A stretch of 34,759 bases of DNA. Source: an uncultured Bacteroidales bacterium (GTDB lineage Bacteria; Bacteroidota; Bacteroidia; Bacteroidales; Paludibacteraceae). This document shows, one piece after another, positions 1 to 9,668 of this stretch (its first letter is position 1; every line of letters starts with the position of its first letter). Location of the stretch: NCBI GenBank assembly GCA_900317885.1, contig ONIM01000020.1, positions 1-34,759 on the forward strand, given 5' to 3'. The notes beneath the pieces were generated by a model that ran no database searches, had not been told where the DNA came from, and worked only from the letters and a program-made list of their open reading frames with translations. The translations under genes were made by a program, and so were the position numbers.

Positions 1-516
1 ATCTAATCCCACAATCGGGATATTCCTCTCCAGCGCCACGGATTCGAAGAAGTTCTCCATCGATTTTTGCTCGTCGTACCCCAACCATTGCTTCATCAAT
101 TCCGTCCGAAACATCTCCGTCAAGTACGAAGGTTTCATCCGGCATAACTGATCCAAACCCATGCCTATATTGATGCGAAGGGCGTTGTCGATATATGTAT
201 ATTCCTTTTCGCTATAGAAATTCGTCAGTTTGACTAAATCGGGCAAGAGGGCAGCTTTGCGCAAAGCGGCGATGGCTTCGTAGTCCTGCATGGCAAATTC
301 CGTAACCACTTTGTTGCACCGCGAGAAGCACTTGAAGACGTTCGGAATGGTGTCTATGAATTGCATCTCTACGTACCGGTTGGTAGCTAAGACGTAGGAC
401 TTGGACCGGGTGCCTTTGCCGCTGATTTCATAGAGCACCTGCGCCTGTAAGGGAGTATAAATCGCTGTGCTGCAGGAGCCAAGGATAAGAAATACTATGT
501 ATCTAAAAGTTCTCAA
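1..516 (-). CDS. TraB/GumN family protein, C-terminus cut by the window edge
   Basis: The minus strand reads open from 516 to the edge, giving 172 codons. The product begins with a hydrophobic signal segment (MRTFRYIVFLILGSC...) and has a likely cleavage site at LQA|QVLYE. It then reads LYEISGKGTRSKSYVLATN, the opening strand of TraB/GumN proteins, followed by IPNVFKCFSRCNKVVTEF and a helical region ending ESVALERNIPIVGLD. A cysteine after ILGS might instead be a lipobox. An in-frame stop at 520-522 leaves TTG at 516 as the earliest start and no in-frame ATG was seen near it, so the start is uncommon. It follows the TPR gene by 7 bp and is probably the last visible gene of the minus operon. 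The molecular role of the family is poorly defined in bacteria; an exported, possibly hydrolase-like protein is likely. Confidence 0.8.
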   Translation of the reverse strand, partial: MRTFRYIVFLILGSCSTAIYTPLQAQVLYEISGKGTRSKSYVLATNRYVEMQFIDTIPNVFKCFSRCNKVVTEFAMQDYEAIAALRKAALLPDLVKLTNFYSEKEYTYIDNALRINIGMGLDQLCRMKPSYLTEMFRTELMKQWLGYDEQKSMENFFESVALERNIPIVGLD

Positions 517-523
517 TTGTCAA

Positions 524-2479
524 TTATTTAAATCTTGTGATGAGGTTATACGCCTGGTAAATACCTAATTCTCCGGCTTTGCTCAGGTCCGCGAGTCCTT
601 TCTCGTTTTCGCCTGTATAGATGAGGGTCAAGCCTCTGTTGAAATAGGCTTCCGCAAAATCATTATCCGCCTGGATCGCTTTTGTATAGTACCGGATAGC
701 CTCTTGGTAGTCCTTGCGGGCGCAGAGGATATTGGCTTTGTTATACAGCGCAAAAGAGAAATCCGGTTGGAGGGTCAGCACGTGGTCGTAATCCCTGAGT
801 ATCAGTTCGTTATCTCCGTCCATCATGCGGTACCGCCAGTTGGCGCGGCAGAAGACGATGATGGGTTCCAACTGTGTGTTGGCGAGTAGTAAAGCCCGGG
901 TACAGTCGTCCACAGCGCTGGCGTAATCCTTGATGATGGCGAACTCCATCGCCCGCGCGAGGTATAGGATAGCAGAGGGCGCTTCGTCCGTCTGTTGCGT
1001 CAGGCGGTTGATGTTCGAGAAATGATAATCCACCATCTCCGCCGTGAGGGTCAGCTCCTGGGAGGTGAATTTGAGCGCTGCCGGAAGGGCTTCTCGCTTA
1101 TTGAGTTTATCCACGAGCGGGTGGTAGTAGTTGGTGCGCCTGAGACTCATGTCCTGGCTGTAGTAAGAGAGGATGATATTCGGTTCGTTGACGACGTCCT
1201 GGTGCTTCTTCTGGATTGAACCACGGGTCTGCGAGTCGTATTTCTGTTCCTCGTCGGGGATATCGGTCTGTTCCTGCGCAGTAGAGGAGGAGAACTCTTT
1301 GCGATGGTCTTTCTTCTGCGGCTGGGCATCGGCTATCAGGAGGTCGGTATTGGGCTGCGCGGCCTGTTGCGACTGGATTTCCTCTTTCTGCTGCTCCAAG
1401 TCGTAGGCTTTCTTGCGGTATTGATAGGCAACCTTGGTGAGACCTTGTTTGTCCGCCGCTTGCGAGGCAAGGTAGTATGCCGGCAGGAAATAAGGATAGC
1501 GTGCAATGAGGGAGTCCATGTCGCGTGTGACGGCTTTCCAGAGCCTCAGTTGCATCTCAACCAAGCCGCGCTGGTAACGCATCTCCGTCCGCTCGGGATC
1601 AAGAGAGATAGCGGTATTGAGGTCCTCCAAAGCGCGGTTATAATCGCCCACTTCCTGCCGCATCACGCCGCGGTTGTAGTAACAATCCGCTTCACGAGGC
1701 GCAATCTTCACCGCCTGGTCATAGTCGCTCAACGCCCCGCGGTAGTTATGGCGGTGGTAATGAATGATACCGCGGTTGATGTAGTCGCCCGCCCATTTGG
1801 ATCCTAAATTGATGGCTTGCGTCAATTGGACATATGCCTCATCCTCGCGGTTGAGCATGAGGTTCGTGACGCCGAGAGCCGACCAAACGGCAGGGTTCGT
1901 TTTGTCATACTGCGCCGCTTTCTCAAAGGCTTCGAGGGCGGTCATGGTATCTTTCTTCAAGATACTGATATGCCCTTTCTCACCCCATACAGAAGCCGAT
2001 TGCGGCTCGCGTTTGAGCATCTGGGCGATGTCCTCCAACGCCGCGTCGTAATGCTTCATCTGCGCCCGTGTGTCCGCGCGTAATAACATATAGGTGCGGT
2101 TCTCCGGCGAGAAACGAAGTGCCTCCGTATAATCTGCCTCTGCCTCCTCCAAACGGTTCAACTGTCGGTAGATATACCCGCGGGCATAATAGCAGCCCGG
2201 CGAGAAAGGATTACGCTCGATAGCCGCATTACAATCCCGCAAAGCGCCCTGATAATCCTCCAACTGGATCTTCGCAATCGCCCGGTAGAAATACGGTTCG
2301 CTCAGATACGGCTTGAGGTGGATGACCTGATTGAAATACTGGATGGAGAGCACGTAATCCTCGAAATACAACGCATTCCGCCCGATCGCAGTAATACGGT
2401 CGGTGTTCAATTGGGCCGAGATCTTCGGCGCAAAGGCCAAAAGCATCAGCAGGAATACAATATTTCGATATTTAGACAT
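524..2479 (-). CDS. Exported tetratricopeptide-repeat protein (651 aa)
   Basis: This protein has a signal peptide (MSKYRNIVFLLMLLAFAPKISAQ, cleavage after residue 23) and many degenerate 34-residue TPR units, for example the segments around YFYRAIAKIQLEDYQGALRD and YYNRGVMRQEVGDYNRALED. A charged low-complexity linker in the middle (QQKEEIQSQQ to SIQKKHQD) separates an N-terminal TPR array from a second, shorter C-terminal one. The reading frame stays open upstream to 2725, but that 82-residue extension lies over the PBP1A gene and has no exported-protein character. The ATG at 2479, which gives a good signal peptide, is therefore the start. It lies 16 bp after the PBP1A stop. TPR arrays bind proteins, so a periplasmic scaffold role is likely; the partner is unknown. 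Confidence 0.85.
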   Translation of the reverse strand: MSKYRNIVFLLMLLAFAPKISAQLNTDRITAIGRNALYFEDYVLSIQYFNQVIHLKPYLSEPYFYRAIAKIQLEDYQGALRDCNAAIERNPFSPGCYYARGYIYRQLNRLEEAEADYTEALRFSPENRTYMLLRADTRAQMKHYDAALEDIAQMLKREPQSASVWGEKGHISILKKDTMTALEAFEKAAQYDKTNPAVWSALGVTNLMLNREDEAYVQLTQAINLGSKWAGDYINRGIIHYHRHNYRGALSDYDQAVKIAPREADCYYNRGVMRQEVGDYNRALEDLNTAISLDPERTEMRYQRGLVEMQLRLWKAVTRDMDSLIARYPYFLPAYYLASQAADKQGLTKVAYQYRKKAYDLEQQKEEIQSQQAAQPNTDLLIADAQPQKKDHRKEFSSSTAQEQTDIPDEEQKYDSQTRGSIQKKHQDVVNEPNIILSYYSQDMSLRRTNYYHPLVDKLNKREALPAALKFTSQELTLTAEMVDYHFSNINRLTQQTDEAPSAILYLARAMEFAIIKDYASAVDDCTRALLLANTQLEPIIVFCRANWRYRMMDGDNELILRDYDHVLTLQPDFSFALYNKANILCARKDYQEAIRYYTKAIQADNDFAEAYFNRGLTLIYTGENEKGLADLSKAGELGIYQAYNLITRFK

Positions 2480-2491
2480 CTCGATATTTCG
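2460..2491 (-). repeat. Four tandem 8-bp units across the TPR gene start
   Basis: On the minus strand four consecutive octamers read CGAAATAT, CGAGATGT, CTAAATAT and CGAAATAT. The second holds the ATG of the TPR gene and the last two encode the first residues of its signal peptide. Related ATATCGA-containing octamer tracts precede the oadA-like gene and dcp. Confidence 0.8.
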
Positions 2492-2495
2492 GTAA

Positions 2496-4766
2496 TTATT
2501 TACATCCCTCATTGGGGTCAAACCATGCCGGGACATCAAACTGTTCCTCGGACGAATATCCCAAATCCGGATCGGCCAGCACTTTCTGCATGTACAGTCC
2601 GCAGATAGGCAATGCCATCGAAGCGCCCTGTCCCTCTGCCATACCATCAAAATGTATGCCGCGATCTTCGCCACCGACCCACGTACCGCTGACGAGCGAC
2701 GGCGTGAAGCACATGAACCATCCATCGGAGTTATTGTTCGTTGTGCCCGTTTTGCCGCCCATCGGTACCGTCAGACCGTATCTGTACCGCATTCGGACAC
2801 CCGTTCCGCGATCGACAACCGCGCGCAACATATAAATCATTTTATACGCAGTCGTCTCACTGATTATCTCATGCGTCCGTGGGGTGAACGAGCCGATGAC
2901 GTTGCCGTTGCTGTCCTCGATGCGGGTGACGTATAGCGGTTCGGTACGGATACCTTTGTTGGCGAAAGTCGTGTATGCGTCCACCATCTCCTCTACGCTC
3001 ACCTCGCACGGTCCCAGACAGAGCGAGACCACGGGGTCTAACTGCCCCTGGATGCCGAAGGACTGCATGATTTTTACCAATTGTTCCGGCGTGAAGAGGG
3101 ACATGAGGTAAGCAGAGATCCAGTTGGACGAGTTCATCAGTCCCCAGGTCAGCGTGACCGTGTCGCCTCGGTATTTGTCGTGGGTGTCACGAGGTGTCCA
3201 TTCGATGCCGTTGGCGTCGATGAGGGTGATGGGTTCATTAACTGTCTTCTCGCACGGCCACATGCCTTCGTCCATCGCGAGTGTGTAGAGATACGGCTTG
3301 ACCGTCGAACCCACTTGCCGGCGACCTTTGGTCGTCATGTCGTATTGGAAATGCGCAAAGTTCGGACCGCCGACATACGCCTTCACGTGACCTGTATGCG
3401 GGTCCATGGACATGAATCCGCAACGCAGGTAGCTCTTCTGCCATTTGATCGAGTCATATGGGCTCATAACGGTATCAATCATTCCGCTGTCGTACGTGAA
3501 GATCTGCATCTCCCGCGGGGTTTTGAATGCCGCCATGATCGAGTCGTGCGAGTAGCCCTCGCGTTTCATGTTACGATATCGGTCTGTCTGCCTAATTGAG
3601 CGGTTCATGATGCCGTCCACTTCCTCCTGCGTCAACGACCGGGAGAAGGGTGCGTTCTTCTTGCGTTTGAGTTCTTTGAAGAAGGATTTCTGTTGTGCCT
3701 GCATATGCTCGCTTACGGCCTCTTCGGCATACCTCTGCATTCGTGAATCGATGGTCGTGTAGATTTTCAGACCGTCTTGATAGATATCGTATTTGGTGCC
3801 ATCCGGCTTTTTGTTCTTCTCGCAAAAACCATACAGCGGGTTGTTCTCCCATTGCCAGCGGTCTAAGCGGTATTGCTGCTGGTTCCACTCGGAATAATCG
3901 CTCTCCTTAGGCTCTTTGGCGGTCAGCACTACGCGCAAGTACTCGCGGAAATAAGGAGCGATGCCTTGTTTGTGATCCACCGAGCGGTAATGCAACTCCA
4001 AGGGCAGCGCCGCCAGCGAATCGCGTACGGCTTCGTCTATGTAGCCGTATTTCTCCATCTGCCCCAAGACGGTGTTCCTGCGGCCTGTAGCGCGCTCGGG
4101 ATGGCGCACGGGGTTGTACAGCGAGGGGTTCTTACACATGCCGACCAACATCGCCGCTTCCTCCATCTTCAGGTCCTTCGGCGTAGTCGAGAAATAGACC
4201 TGCGCCGCCGACTGAATTCCCACCGCGTTATACAGAAAATCGAACTGGTTGAGGTACATCAGCAGGATCTCGTCCTTGCTGTAGAGCCGCTCCAACTTCG
4301 TGGCGATGACCCATTCGATAGGTTTCTGCATCGCGCGCTCGAAGATATTGTTCGCCCGCGGAGACCAGAGCTGTTTGGCGAGCTGCTGCGTGAGGGTAGA
4401 GCCGCCACCTGCGCGGCCGAGTTTGAGAATAGCACGGAACATCGACTTGAAATCCACTCCCGTGTGGTCATAGAACCGCACATCCTCCGTCGCTATTAAT
4501 GCGTTGATCAGGTCCGGCGAGAGATCTGTGTACTGCACACCGATACGGTTCTCATAACGGTAGTAACGCCCCAGGGACTGCATGTCCGAGGAGATGATCT
4601 CGCTCGCAAAAGAGTTCTTTGGGTTCTGCAATTCCTCCAAAGGAGGAAGATAACCCAACGCACCCTCTGTAATCAGCCAAATGACCAAAAAAGCTACGGT
4701 AATTCCGCCGACAAACAAACTCCAAAACCAAATCAAAAATGGTTTATACCAACTTTTCCAATTCAT
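2496..4766 (-). CDS. mrcA: Penicillin-binding protein 1A, bifunctional peptidoglycan synthase
   Basis: This is a class A PBP that polymerises lipid II into glycan strands and cross-links the peptides, anchored in the inner membrane. A transmembrane segment covers about residues 12-32. The GT51 glycosyltransferase follows, with catalytic E94 in ATEDVRFYDHTG and the GGSTLTQQLAKQL motif at 121-133. The transpeptidase has S487 in STVK, SSN at 546-548 and KTGT at 672-675. The length of 756 aa is usual for the Bacteroidales enzyme and all catalytic motifs are intact. The start ATG overlaps the hemW stop by 4 bp (ATGA), which suggests translational coupling. The TPR gene follows after 16 bp. Confidence 0.96.
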   Translation of the reverse strand: MNWKSWYKPFLIWFWSLFVGGITVAFLVIWLITEGALGYLPPLEELQNPKNSFASEIISSDMQSLGRYYRYENRIGVQYTDLSPDLINALIATEDVRFYDHTGVDFKSMFRAILKLGRAGGGSTLTQQLAKQLWSPRANNIFERAMQKPIEWVIATKLERLYSKDEILLMYLNQFDFLYNAVGIQSAAQVYFSTTPKDLKMEEAAMLVGMCKNPSLYNPVRHPERATGRRNTVLGQMEKYGYIDEAVRDSLAALPLELHYRSVDHKQGIAPYFREYLRVVLTAKEPKESDYSEWNQQQYRLDRWQWENNPLYGFCEKNKKPDGTKYDIYQDGLKIYTTIDSRMQRYAEEAVSEHMQAQQKSFFKELKRKKNAPFSRSLTQEEVDGIMNRSIRQTDRYRNMKREGYSHDSIMAAFKTPREMQIFTYDSGMIDTVMSPYDSIKWQKSYLRCGFMSMDPHTGHVKAYVGGPNFAHFQYDMTTKGRRQVGSTVKPYLYTLAMDEGMWPCEKTVNEPITLIDANGIEWTPRDTHDKYRGDTVTLTWGLMNSSNWISAYLMSLFTPEQLVKIMQSFGIQGQLDPVVSLCLGPCEVSVEEMVDAYTTFANKGIRTEPLYVTRIEDSNGNVIGSFTPRTHEIISETTAYKMIYMLRAVVDRGTGVRMRYRYGLTVPMGGKTGTTNNNSDGWFMCFTPSLVSGTWVGGEDRGIHFDGMAEGQGASMALPICGLYMQKVLADPDLGYSSEEQFDVPAWFDPNEGCK

Positions 4767-5854
4767 ATCATCAATTCTTCAATTATTCTATTTAATACAT
4801 GCAGGCCTTCCTGCGTGGCGACCAGCCGTCCATCCTCCGTGAGCCGTAAGAGACCTGAATTACGGCTCAATACCGTTTGCATCTCGTTCGCATTACGTAC
4901 ATCTACGTCCGATAGGGGGACCCCTTTTCTCGTCCTCAGCCCCAACATGATCCGCTCGTTGTACAGATTTGTCTCGCTCAGCGTCTCGCTCTCGCGGGTT
5001 AACGAGCCGCTCTCAATGCCCGTTATATAGGCGTTCAGGTCGCTTGGGTTCCAACTCCTTACGGGCGGCAAATAACTGTGCGCGCCGGCGCCTATACCGA
5101 TATACGGCGTGCCGTCCCAGTAGCTGCTGTTATGTTGCGCCTCGTAGCCTGGCAAAGCAAAATTGCTGACCTCATAATGCACGAATCCCGCCTCTTTGAG
5201 TCGCCGGCAGAGGGTGTCGTACATAGCGTTCTCCGTATCTTCATCCACCGCCTCTATTTCTCCTTTCTCCAACCTCTTCGTCATCGCGGTTCCTTCTTCG
5301 TACATCAGCCCATAAGACGATATATGCTGTACTTTCAGGTCGAGCGCCGTCTCGATATCTTCTTCCCATTGCGCCATCGTCTCACCCGGCAGGGCGTACA
5401 TGAGGTCGATGGAGAGGTTCTCAAAACCTGCCTTCTGCGCCATCCTAACCGCCTCTATCGCTTGCACGGCATTATGCCTTCTTCCAATGAGTTGCAACAA
5501 CTCGTCCTGAAAGGACTGAATACCGATGGACAACCTATTGATGCCGGCTTCCAGGATGGCCTTGAGATACTCTGCCGACGCGTCGCCCGGGTTCATCTCC
5601 ATCGTCACTTCCGTGGCATCGGGTGCACCGACAGCCTCTATCATCCGTCGTATCTGCTCCGCTTTCAACGTGCTTGGCGTACCGCCGCCGATATAGATCG
5701 TCCGGATTGTTCCGGCTTCTTCACGCCGCTTCTCTATCTCCTTCAACACCGCCTCGACATACGCCTCACGCAGCTCCAGAAGGGTAGTGGAGAAGAAGTC
5801 GCAGTACGCACACCTGCGCACGCAAAACGGTATATGTATATAGACACCCGCCAC
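4763..5854 (-). CDS. hemW: HemW, radical-SAM heme chaperone (HemN-like)
   Basis: A 363-aa radical SAM protein with the CxxxCxxC 4Fe-4S site at C11, C15 and C18 (PFCVRRCAYCDF) and the GGGTPS motif. The HNSSYWDGTPYIGIGAGAHS segment is typical of HemW rather than true HemN, which is longer and has a different N-terminus. Known HemW proteins bind heme and deliver it to target proteins; they are often misannotated as coproporphyrinogen III dehydrogenase. The start is GTG at 5854, sharing its G with the TAG stop of rarA (TAGTG). The stop overlaps the PBP1A start (ATGA). Both junctions imply coupled translation. Confidence 0.93.
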   Translation of the reverse strand: MAGVYIHIPFCVRRCAYCDFFSTTLLELREAYVEAVLKEIEKRREEAGTIRTIYIGGGTPSTLKAEQIRRMIEAVGAPDATEVTMEMNPGDASAEYLKAILEAGINRLSIGIQSFQDELLQLIGRRHNAVQAIEAVRMAQKAGFENLSIDLMYALPGETMAQWEEDIETALDLKVQHISSYGLMYEEGTAMTKRLEKGEIEAVDEDTENAMYDTLCRRLKEAGFVHYEVSNFALPGYEAQHNSSYWDGTPYIGIGAGAHSYLPPVRSWNPSDLNAYITGIESGSLTRESETLSETNLYNERIMLGLRTRKGVPLSDVDVRNANEMQTVLSRNSGLLRLTEDGRLVATQEGLHVLNRIIEELMI

Positions 5855-7131
5855 TATTTACTTCCCCATAGGAATTTCATCCAGTCTGCCATCTTCTGTT
5901 CTTGCGGGCTGCCTTGAGCCTGCCAGAATTCCCTTCCAACCAACTCGTCCGGCATGAATTGTTGCTTGACAAAATGGTTCGGAAAATCATGCGCATATTT
6001 GTATCCGTCCGAGTAACCAAGCTCTTTCATCAGACTCGTTGGCGCATTTCTCAGGTGCAGAGGTACGGGCAGATTGCCGGTTTCTTGTACTACGCCAAGG
6101 GCAGCGTCGATAGCTAATATGCCGGAGTTGCTCTTTGGGCTTGTGGCTAAATAGATAGTGGCTTCTGCTAAGGGGATTCGTCCTTCCGGCCAGCCGATTT
6201 TTGTCAGTACGTCGAAACACGCATTGGCTACCAGCATTGCATTCGGGTTCGCGAGCCCTATGTCTTCGCTCGCGGAGATGACTAACCGCCGGGCGATAAA
6301 CTTCGGGTCCTCGCCGCCTGCAATCATCCGCGCCAGCCAATAGATGGCGGCCTGCGGGTCACTGCCGCGGATGGATTTGATGAACGCAGAGATGATATCA
6401 TAATGCATCTCGCCGTCCTTGTCGTACGCCACGGGGTTCTGTTGCAACTGTTTGGTAACGGTCTCGTTGTCAATGACCTTGACGCCGCTGTTGCTGACTA
6501 ACTCAATGATATTCAGTAATTTACGTGCATCGCCGCCACTATATCGTAATATCGATTCAGTCTCTTTAACCGTGATACCGAGCGACCGAATATACTCATC
6601 TTTGGTCATCGCGCGGTCTAATAACTCCAATAGATCCGCCTTCTCCAAGGATTTCAGTACATATACCTGACACCGGCTCAAAAGCGGCGTGATAACCTCA
6701 AACGACGGGTTCTCCGTAGTGGCGCCGATCAACGTGATCGTACCTTCTTCCACCGCTCCCAAAAGGCTGTCTTGCTGGCTCTTGCTGAAACGATGGATCT
6801 CGTCGATAAAGAGGATTGGACTGCGGCTGTCTGCCGGCGCAAAAAGACCGCTGTTCATGACCGATGTGCGTTTGGCTTTGTCAATCACGTCGCGCACCTC
6901 CTTCACGCCGCTCGTAACGGCGCTCAGCGTGTAAAACGGCCGTTGTAACTGATGTGCGATAATCCGCGCCAGGGTCGTCTTGCCGACACCCGGAGGACCC
7001 CACAGAATGAACGAAGCGATATTCCCGCTCTCGATCATCTGCCTCAGGATCGCTCCTTCACCCACCAGATGTTTCTGTCCTATGTATTCGTCCAAAGTCT
7101 TTGGCCGAAGTCTCTCTGCTAATGGCAACAT
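5854..7131 (-). CDS. rarA: RarA/MgsA, replication-associated recombination AAA+ ATPase
   Basis: A 425-aa AAA+ ATPase related to clamp loaders. It begins LAERLRPKTLDEYIGQKHLVG, has Walker A GPPGVGKTT at residues 45-53 and Walker B ILFIDEIHRF with D110 and E111. The sensor segment GATTENPSFEV and the C-terminal tetramerisation region (...GYKYAHDFPNHFVKQQFMPDEL) are the RarA signature. Family members act at stalled forks and at ssDNA gaps. It starts 4 bp after the recN stop, so two DNA-repair genes lie together. Confidence 0.95.
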   Translation of the reverse strand: MLPLAERLRPKTLDEYIGQKHLVGEGAILRQMIESGNIASFILWGPPGVGKTTLARIIAHQLQRPFYTLSAVTSGVKEVRDVIDKAKRTSVMNSGLFAPADSRSPILFIDEIHRFSKSQQDSLLGAVEEGTITLIGATTENPSFEVITPLLSRCQVYVLKSLEKADLLELLDRAMTKDEYIRSLGITVKETESILRYSGGDARKLLNIIELVSNSGVKVIDNETVTKQLQQNPVAYDKDGEMHYDIISAFIKSIRGSDPQAAIYWLARMIAGGEDPKFIARRLVISASEDIGLANPNAMLVANACFDVLTKIGWPEGRIPLAEATIYLATSPKSNSGILAIDAALGVVQETGNLPVPLHLRNAPTSLMKELGYSDGYKYAHDFPNHFVKQQFMPDELVGREFWQAQGSPQEQKMADWMKFLWGSK

Positions 7132-7135
7132 AATG

Positions 7136-8713
7136 TTATTTACGATTTACTAACTCTTTTGCCGTCTTGAGTGCCGATTCGCTTACTTCGTTTCCGCTCA
7201 GCATTGTGGCTATCTCTTGTATCCGTTCGTCCTCGTTGAGACGGCTGATATGCGTCTCGGTACGTTGTGCCGTGTCGGCTTTATAGACCTTATAATGGTT
7301 CTCACCCAAGGCGGCTATCTGCGGCAGATGGGTGATGGCGATGATCTGTCGGCTTTTCGCCATCTCCCGCATGATAGACGCCATCTGGGTGGCGATATTA
7401 CCGCTCACGCCGGTATCTATCTCGTCGAAGATGATGGTCGGCAGCCCTTTTGTATTGGCTATCAGCGCTTTGACGCACAGCATCAGTCGGCTGATCTCAC
7501 CGCCGGACGCCACCTCGCTCACGGCCCTCAGACTCTGATTGAGATTCGCGGCAAACATCAGTTGCACCTCGTCGCAGCCTTTTGGCGTGAAGTCTTCTGT
7601 CTTCGTGATCGGAATCTCCACTTTGGCGTGCGTCACGCCCAAGCGTTGCAATCCTTCCTCCAGGCTCTTGCATATCTGCGGCACGACAGCTTTGCGGCTT
7701 TTCGTCAGCGTCTCTCCGGCTTGCTGAAGAGCTTTGCGCTCTTTCTCCGCCTCTTTCTTGGCTTGCTCGATATCGAAATCGAAACTGTCCATCCGCTCGA
7801 CCTGTTGCGCCAACGTATCGCGCTCTTGGATCAGCTCCTCAATCGTCTCTACACCGAATTTCTGCAGTAACTCATGCAAGGCTCCGATACGCTCTTCAAC
7901 CCATTCCAGACGTCTCGGATCGCGTTCGATGCGATTCAGTTTGCGTTCCGCCTCTTCAGCTATGTCTTGTATCTCGATCCGAGCACTCTCAATCCGTTCC
8001 TGCAAATCTGCTGCCGCCTCGTCTAACCGACAAGCCCGCAAGACCTCTATCGCACTTCCTTGCTCTCCGTTGAGTGCCTCAATTGCCGTCTGCAAAGCCA
8101 TCTGGATCTCCTCCGCATGGCTCAACTGGTACTGCTCTTGTTCCAACTCCTCCAACTCGCCTTCCTGCAGTTCCGCGTCGCTCAACAACTTATACCGATA
8201 TTGAATATAATCCGCGTCTTGACGGCTCTTGCGGGCCAGTTCTTGCAATTTATGCAATTGTTCCTGAGCCGCCATAAACCGCTCATACTGAGTACTATAG
8301 GTTTCTAAAATCGCCTCATTGGCAGCAATCGCATCGACTACCTCCAGCTGAAAATCCGCGTTCTCTATCAGCAGATTCGCGTGCTGCGAGTGGATATCTA
8401 TCAGCCTGTTAGCCAGTGCCTTCAGTTCCTGCAACGTCACTACGCTGTCGTCCACAAACGACCTACTTTTGCCGTTGGCATATAGCTCCCGGCGGATGAT
8501 ACTGTCATCAAACTCCGCCTCGATGATACATTTGTCCTCACCGTCTGTGATGGCTTTACTGTCTGCCCGGGCACCCAACACCAGAGCAAGAGCACCTAAA
8601 ATGATACTCTTTCCGGCACCTGTCTCTCCGGTCAAAACCGAGAATCCCTCGCTGAAATCGATGTCCAGATGGCTGATCAGCGCATAGTTTTGTATGTGTA
8701 AATGCTTTAGCAT
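7136..8713 (-). CDS. recN: RecN, SMC-like DNA double-strand-break repair protein
   Basis: A 525-aa protein with an N-terminal ABC half (MLKHLHIQNYALI..., Walker A GETGAGKS at 29-36) and a long Glu/Gln-rich coiled coil across about residues 140-350. The C-terminal half carries the signature ASGGEISRLML, Walker B TIIFDEIDTGVSG and a switch His (ITHLPQIAA). The length is slightly below the usual 550 or so because the coiled coil is compact. Nothing is missing. It is preceded by a tandem-repeat spacer and followed by rarA. Confidence 0.96.
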   Translation of the reverse strand: MLKHLHIQNYALISHLDIDFSEGFSVLTGETGAGKSIILGALALVLGARADSKAITDGEDKCIIEAEFDDSIIRRELYANGKSRSFVDDSVVTLQELKALANRLIDIHSQHANLLIENADFQLEVVDAIAANEAILETYSTQYERFMAAQEQLHKLQELARKSRQDADYIQYRYKLLSDAELQEGELEELEQEQYQLSHAEEIQMALQTAIEALNGEQGSAIEVLRACRLDEAAADLQERIESARIEIQDIAEEAERKLNRIERDPRRLEWVEERIGALHELLQKFGVETIEELIQERDTLAQQVERMDSFDFDIEQAKKEAEKERKALQQAGETLTKSRKAVVPQICKSLEEGLQRLGVTHAKVEIPITKTEDFTPKGCDEVQLMFAANLNQSLRAVSEVASGGEISRLMLCVKALIANTKGLPTIIFDEIDTGVSGNIATQMASIMREMAKSRQIIAITHLPQIAALGENHYKVYKADTAQRTETHISRLNEDERIQEIATMLSGNEVSESALKTAKELVNRK

Positions 8714-8750
8714 CCTCTAATCCACTAATCCTCTAATCCCTAATCCCTTA
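8711..8750 (-). repeat. GGATTAG-type tandem spacer between DUF4835 and recN
   Basis: The gap is built almost entirely of GGATTA words. On the minus strand they read GGGATTA twice, then GAGGATTA, GTGGATTA and GAGGATG, with period 7 then 8. It begins in the TAA stop of the DUF4835 gene and ends in the recN ATG. Confidence 0.85.
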
Positions 8751-9668
8751 ATTCTCATTCATCCGGTCATACGTATTCTGCCGCGTCGGGTCGATATCTA
8801 CCAACAAATCATACACCTCTTTCTTTTCTTTGTCTGTGCCTTTCTTGAAGATATCTACCAACTCATCGGCCTTGGCATCCAGAAACGTATTGATGACGTA
8901 CGTCGCCGGCCGTGCCCGATAGGCTTCTTTCAGTACCGGTATGCCTTCTGCAATACGGGCTCTGCCGTTCGTCACATTACCGCTCATCTCATCCAGACCG
9001 AGCCTGTGATACTCGTAGTAATAGTTCCGGTATTTCTTAAACGCCTCGTCTAACAGATTGTTAATCAACGCATAGCGGTTTCTGTTGCTGTCAAAAGCCA
9101 GCCATCCTTTCTGCTCCGAGTTATCCATACTTGCGCTCTGGCATGCATTCACAATATCCTCGCATTGCTCGAAGTACGGCGTGCCTCCCAAGCGCTGGTA
9201 ACTGTCCATATCATGCCCGATAATCAGATAGCAGTAGTACGCCAACATCGCGGTCAAGTTTGTCGTGAACTGGTTCTGCTGGTACTCAATACGGTCAAAC
9301 TCCTGGTACGTGAAATTGAAATTACGGTCCACGAAATTGAGGAGCGGGGTAGTGTATGTAGTGCCGTAAACCGGACGGCGGCTTTGCAGCGTCATCTCGC
9401 ATTTATATAGGTTATCCGCAGCCTCCTTGACAACCAGCATCATACTGCATTCAATCTTCTCTTGTTCCGCAAAGGTCATATTCGTCCATCGGTTCTGGTT
9501 CATGTACTCCTCGATGGCGGATTTCAGGGTCTCATATACCTGTTTGTTCGAACCCTCTATCTGGTCGGAATTGACGGTTACGGTACAGTTAATCTCCTGC
9601 GCACGAATCGATGCAATCCCGACGAGACTTACGAGAAATAGGGCTATAAATCTAAAATTTGAAATCAT
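8748..9668 (-). CDS. DUF4835 family exported protein (PorD-like)
   Basis: A 306-aa protein with a signal peptide (MISNFRFIALFLVSLVGIASIRAQ|EINC) and the DUF4835 pattern: EINCTVTVNSDQIEGSNKQVYETLKS near the N-terminus, a central NFVDRNFNFTYQEFDRIEYQ segment, and a GHDMDSYQRLGG stretch. The family is confined to Bacteroidota and commonly lies beside recN, as here. I recall it being listed in some databases as type IX secretion protein PorD; I treat that name as tentative. PorE and a CHU_C-domain protein elsewhere in the window make a T9SS setting plausible. Its first eight codons lie inside a heptamer tract. Confidence 0.85.
   Translation of the reverse strand: MISNFRFIALFLVSLVGIASIRAQEINCTVTVNSDQIEGSNKQVYETLKSAIEEYMNQNRWTNMTFAEQEKIECSMMLVVKEAADNLYKCEMTLQSRRPVYGTTYTTPLLNFVDRNFNFTYQEFDRIEYQQNQFTTNLTAMLAYYCYLIIGHDMDSYQRLGGTPYFEQCEDIVNACQSASMDNSEQKGWLAFDSNRNRYALINNLLDEAFKKYRNYYYEYHRLGLDEMSGNVTNGRARIAEGIPVLKEAYRARPATYVINTFLDAKADELVDIFKKGTDKEKKEVYDLLVDIDPTRQNTYDRMNEN

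Noticed and set aside
2480-2725. 82-residue N-terminal extension of the TPR protein
   Set aside because: It overlaps the PBP1A gene in another frame, is Arg/Cys-rich without domain character, and would bury a good signal peptide.
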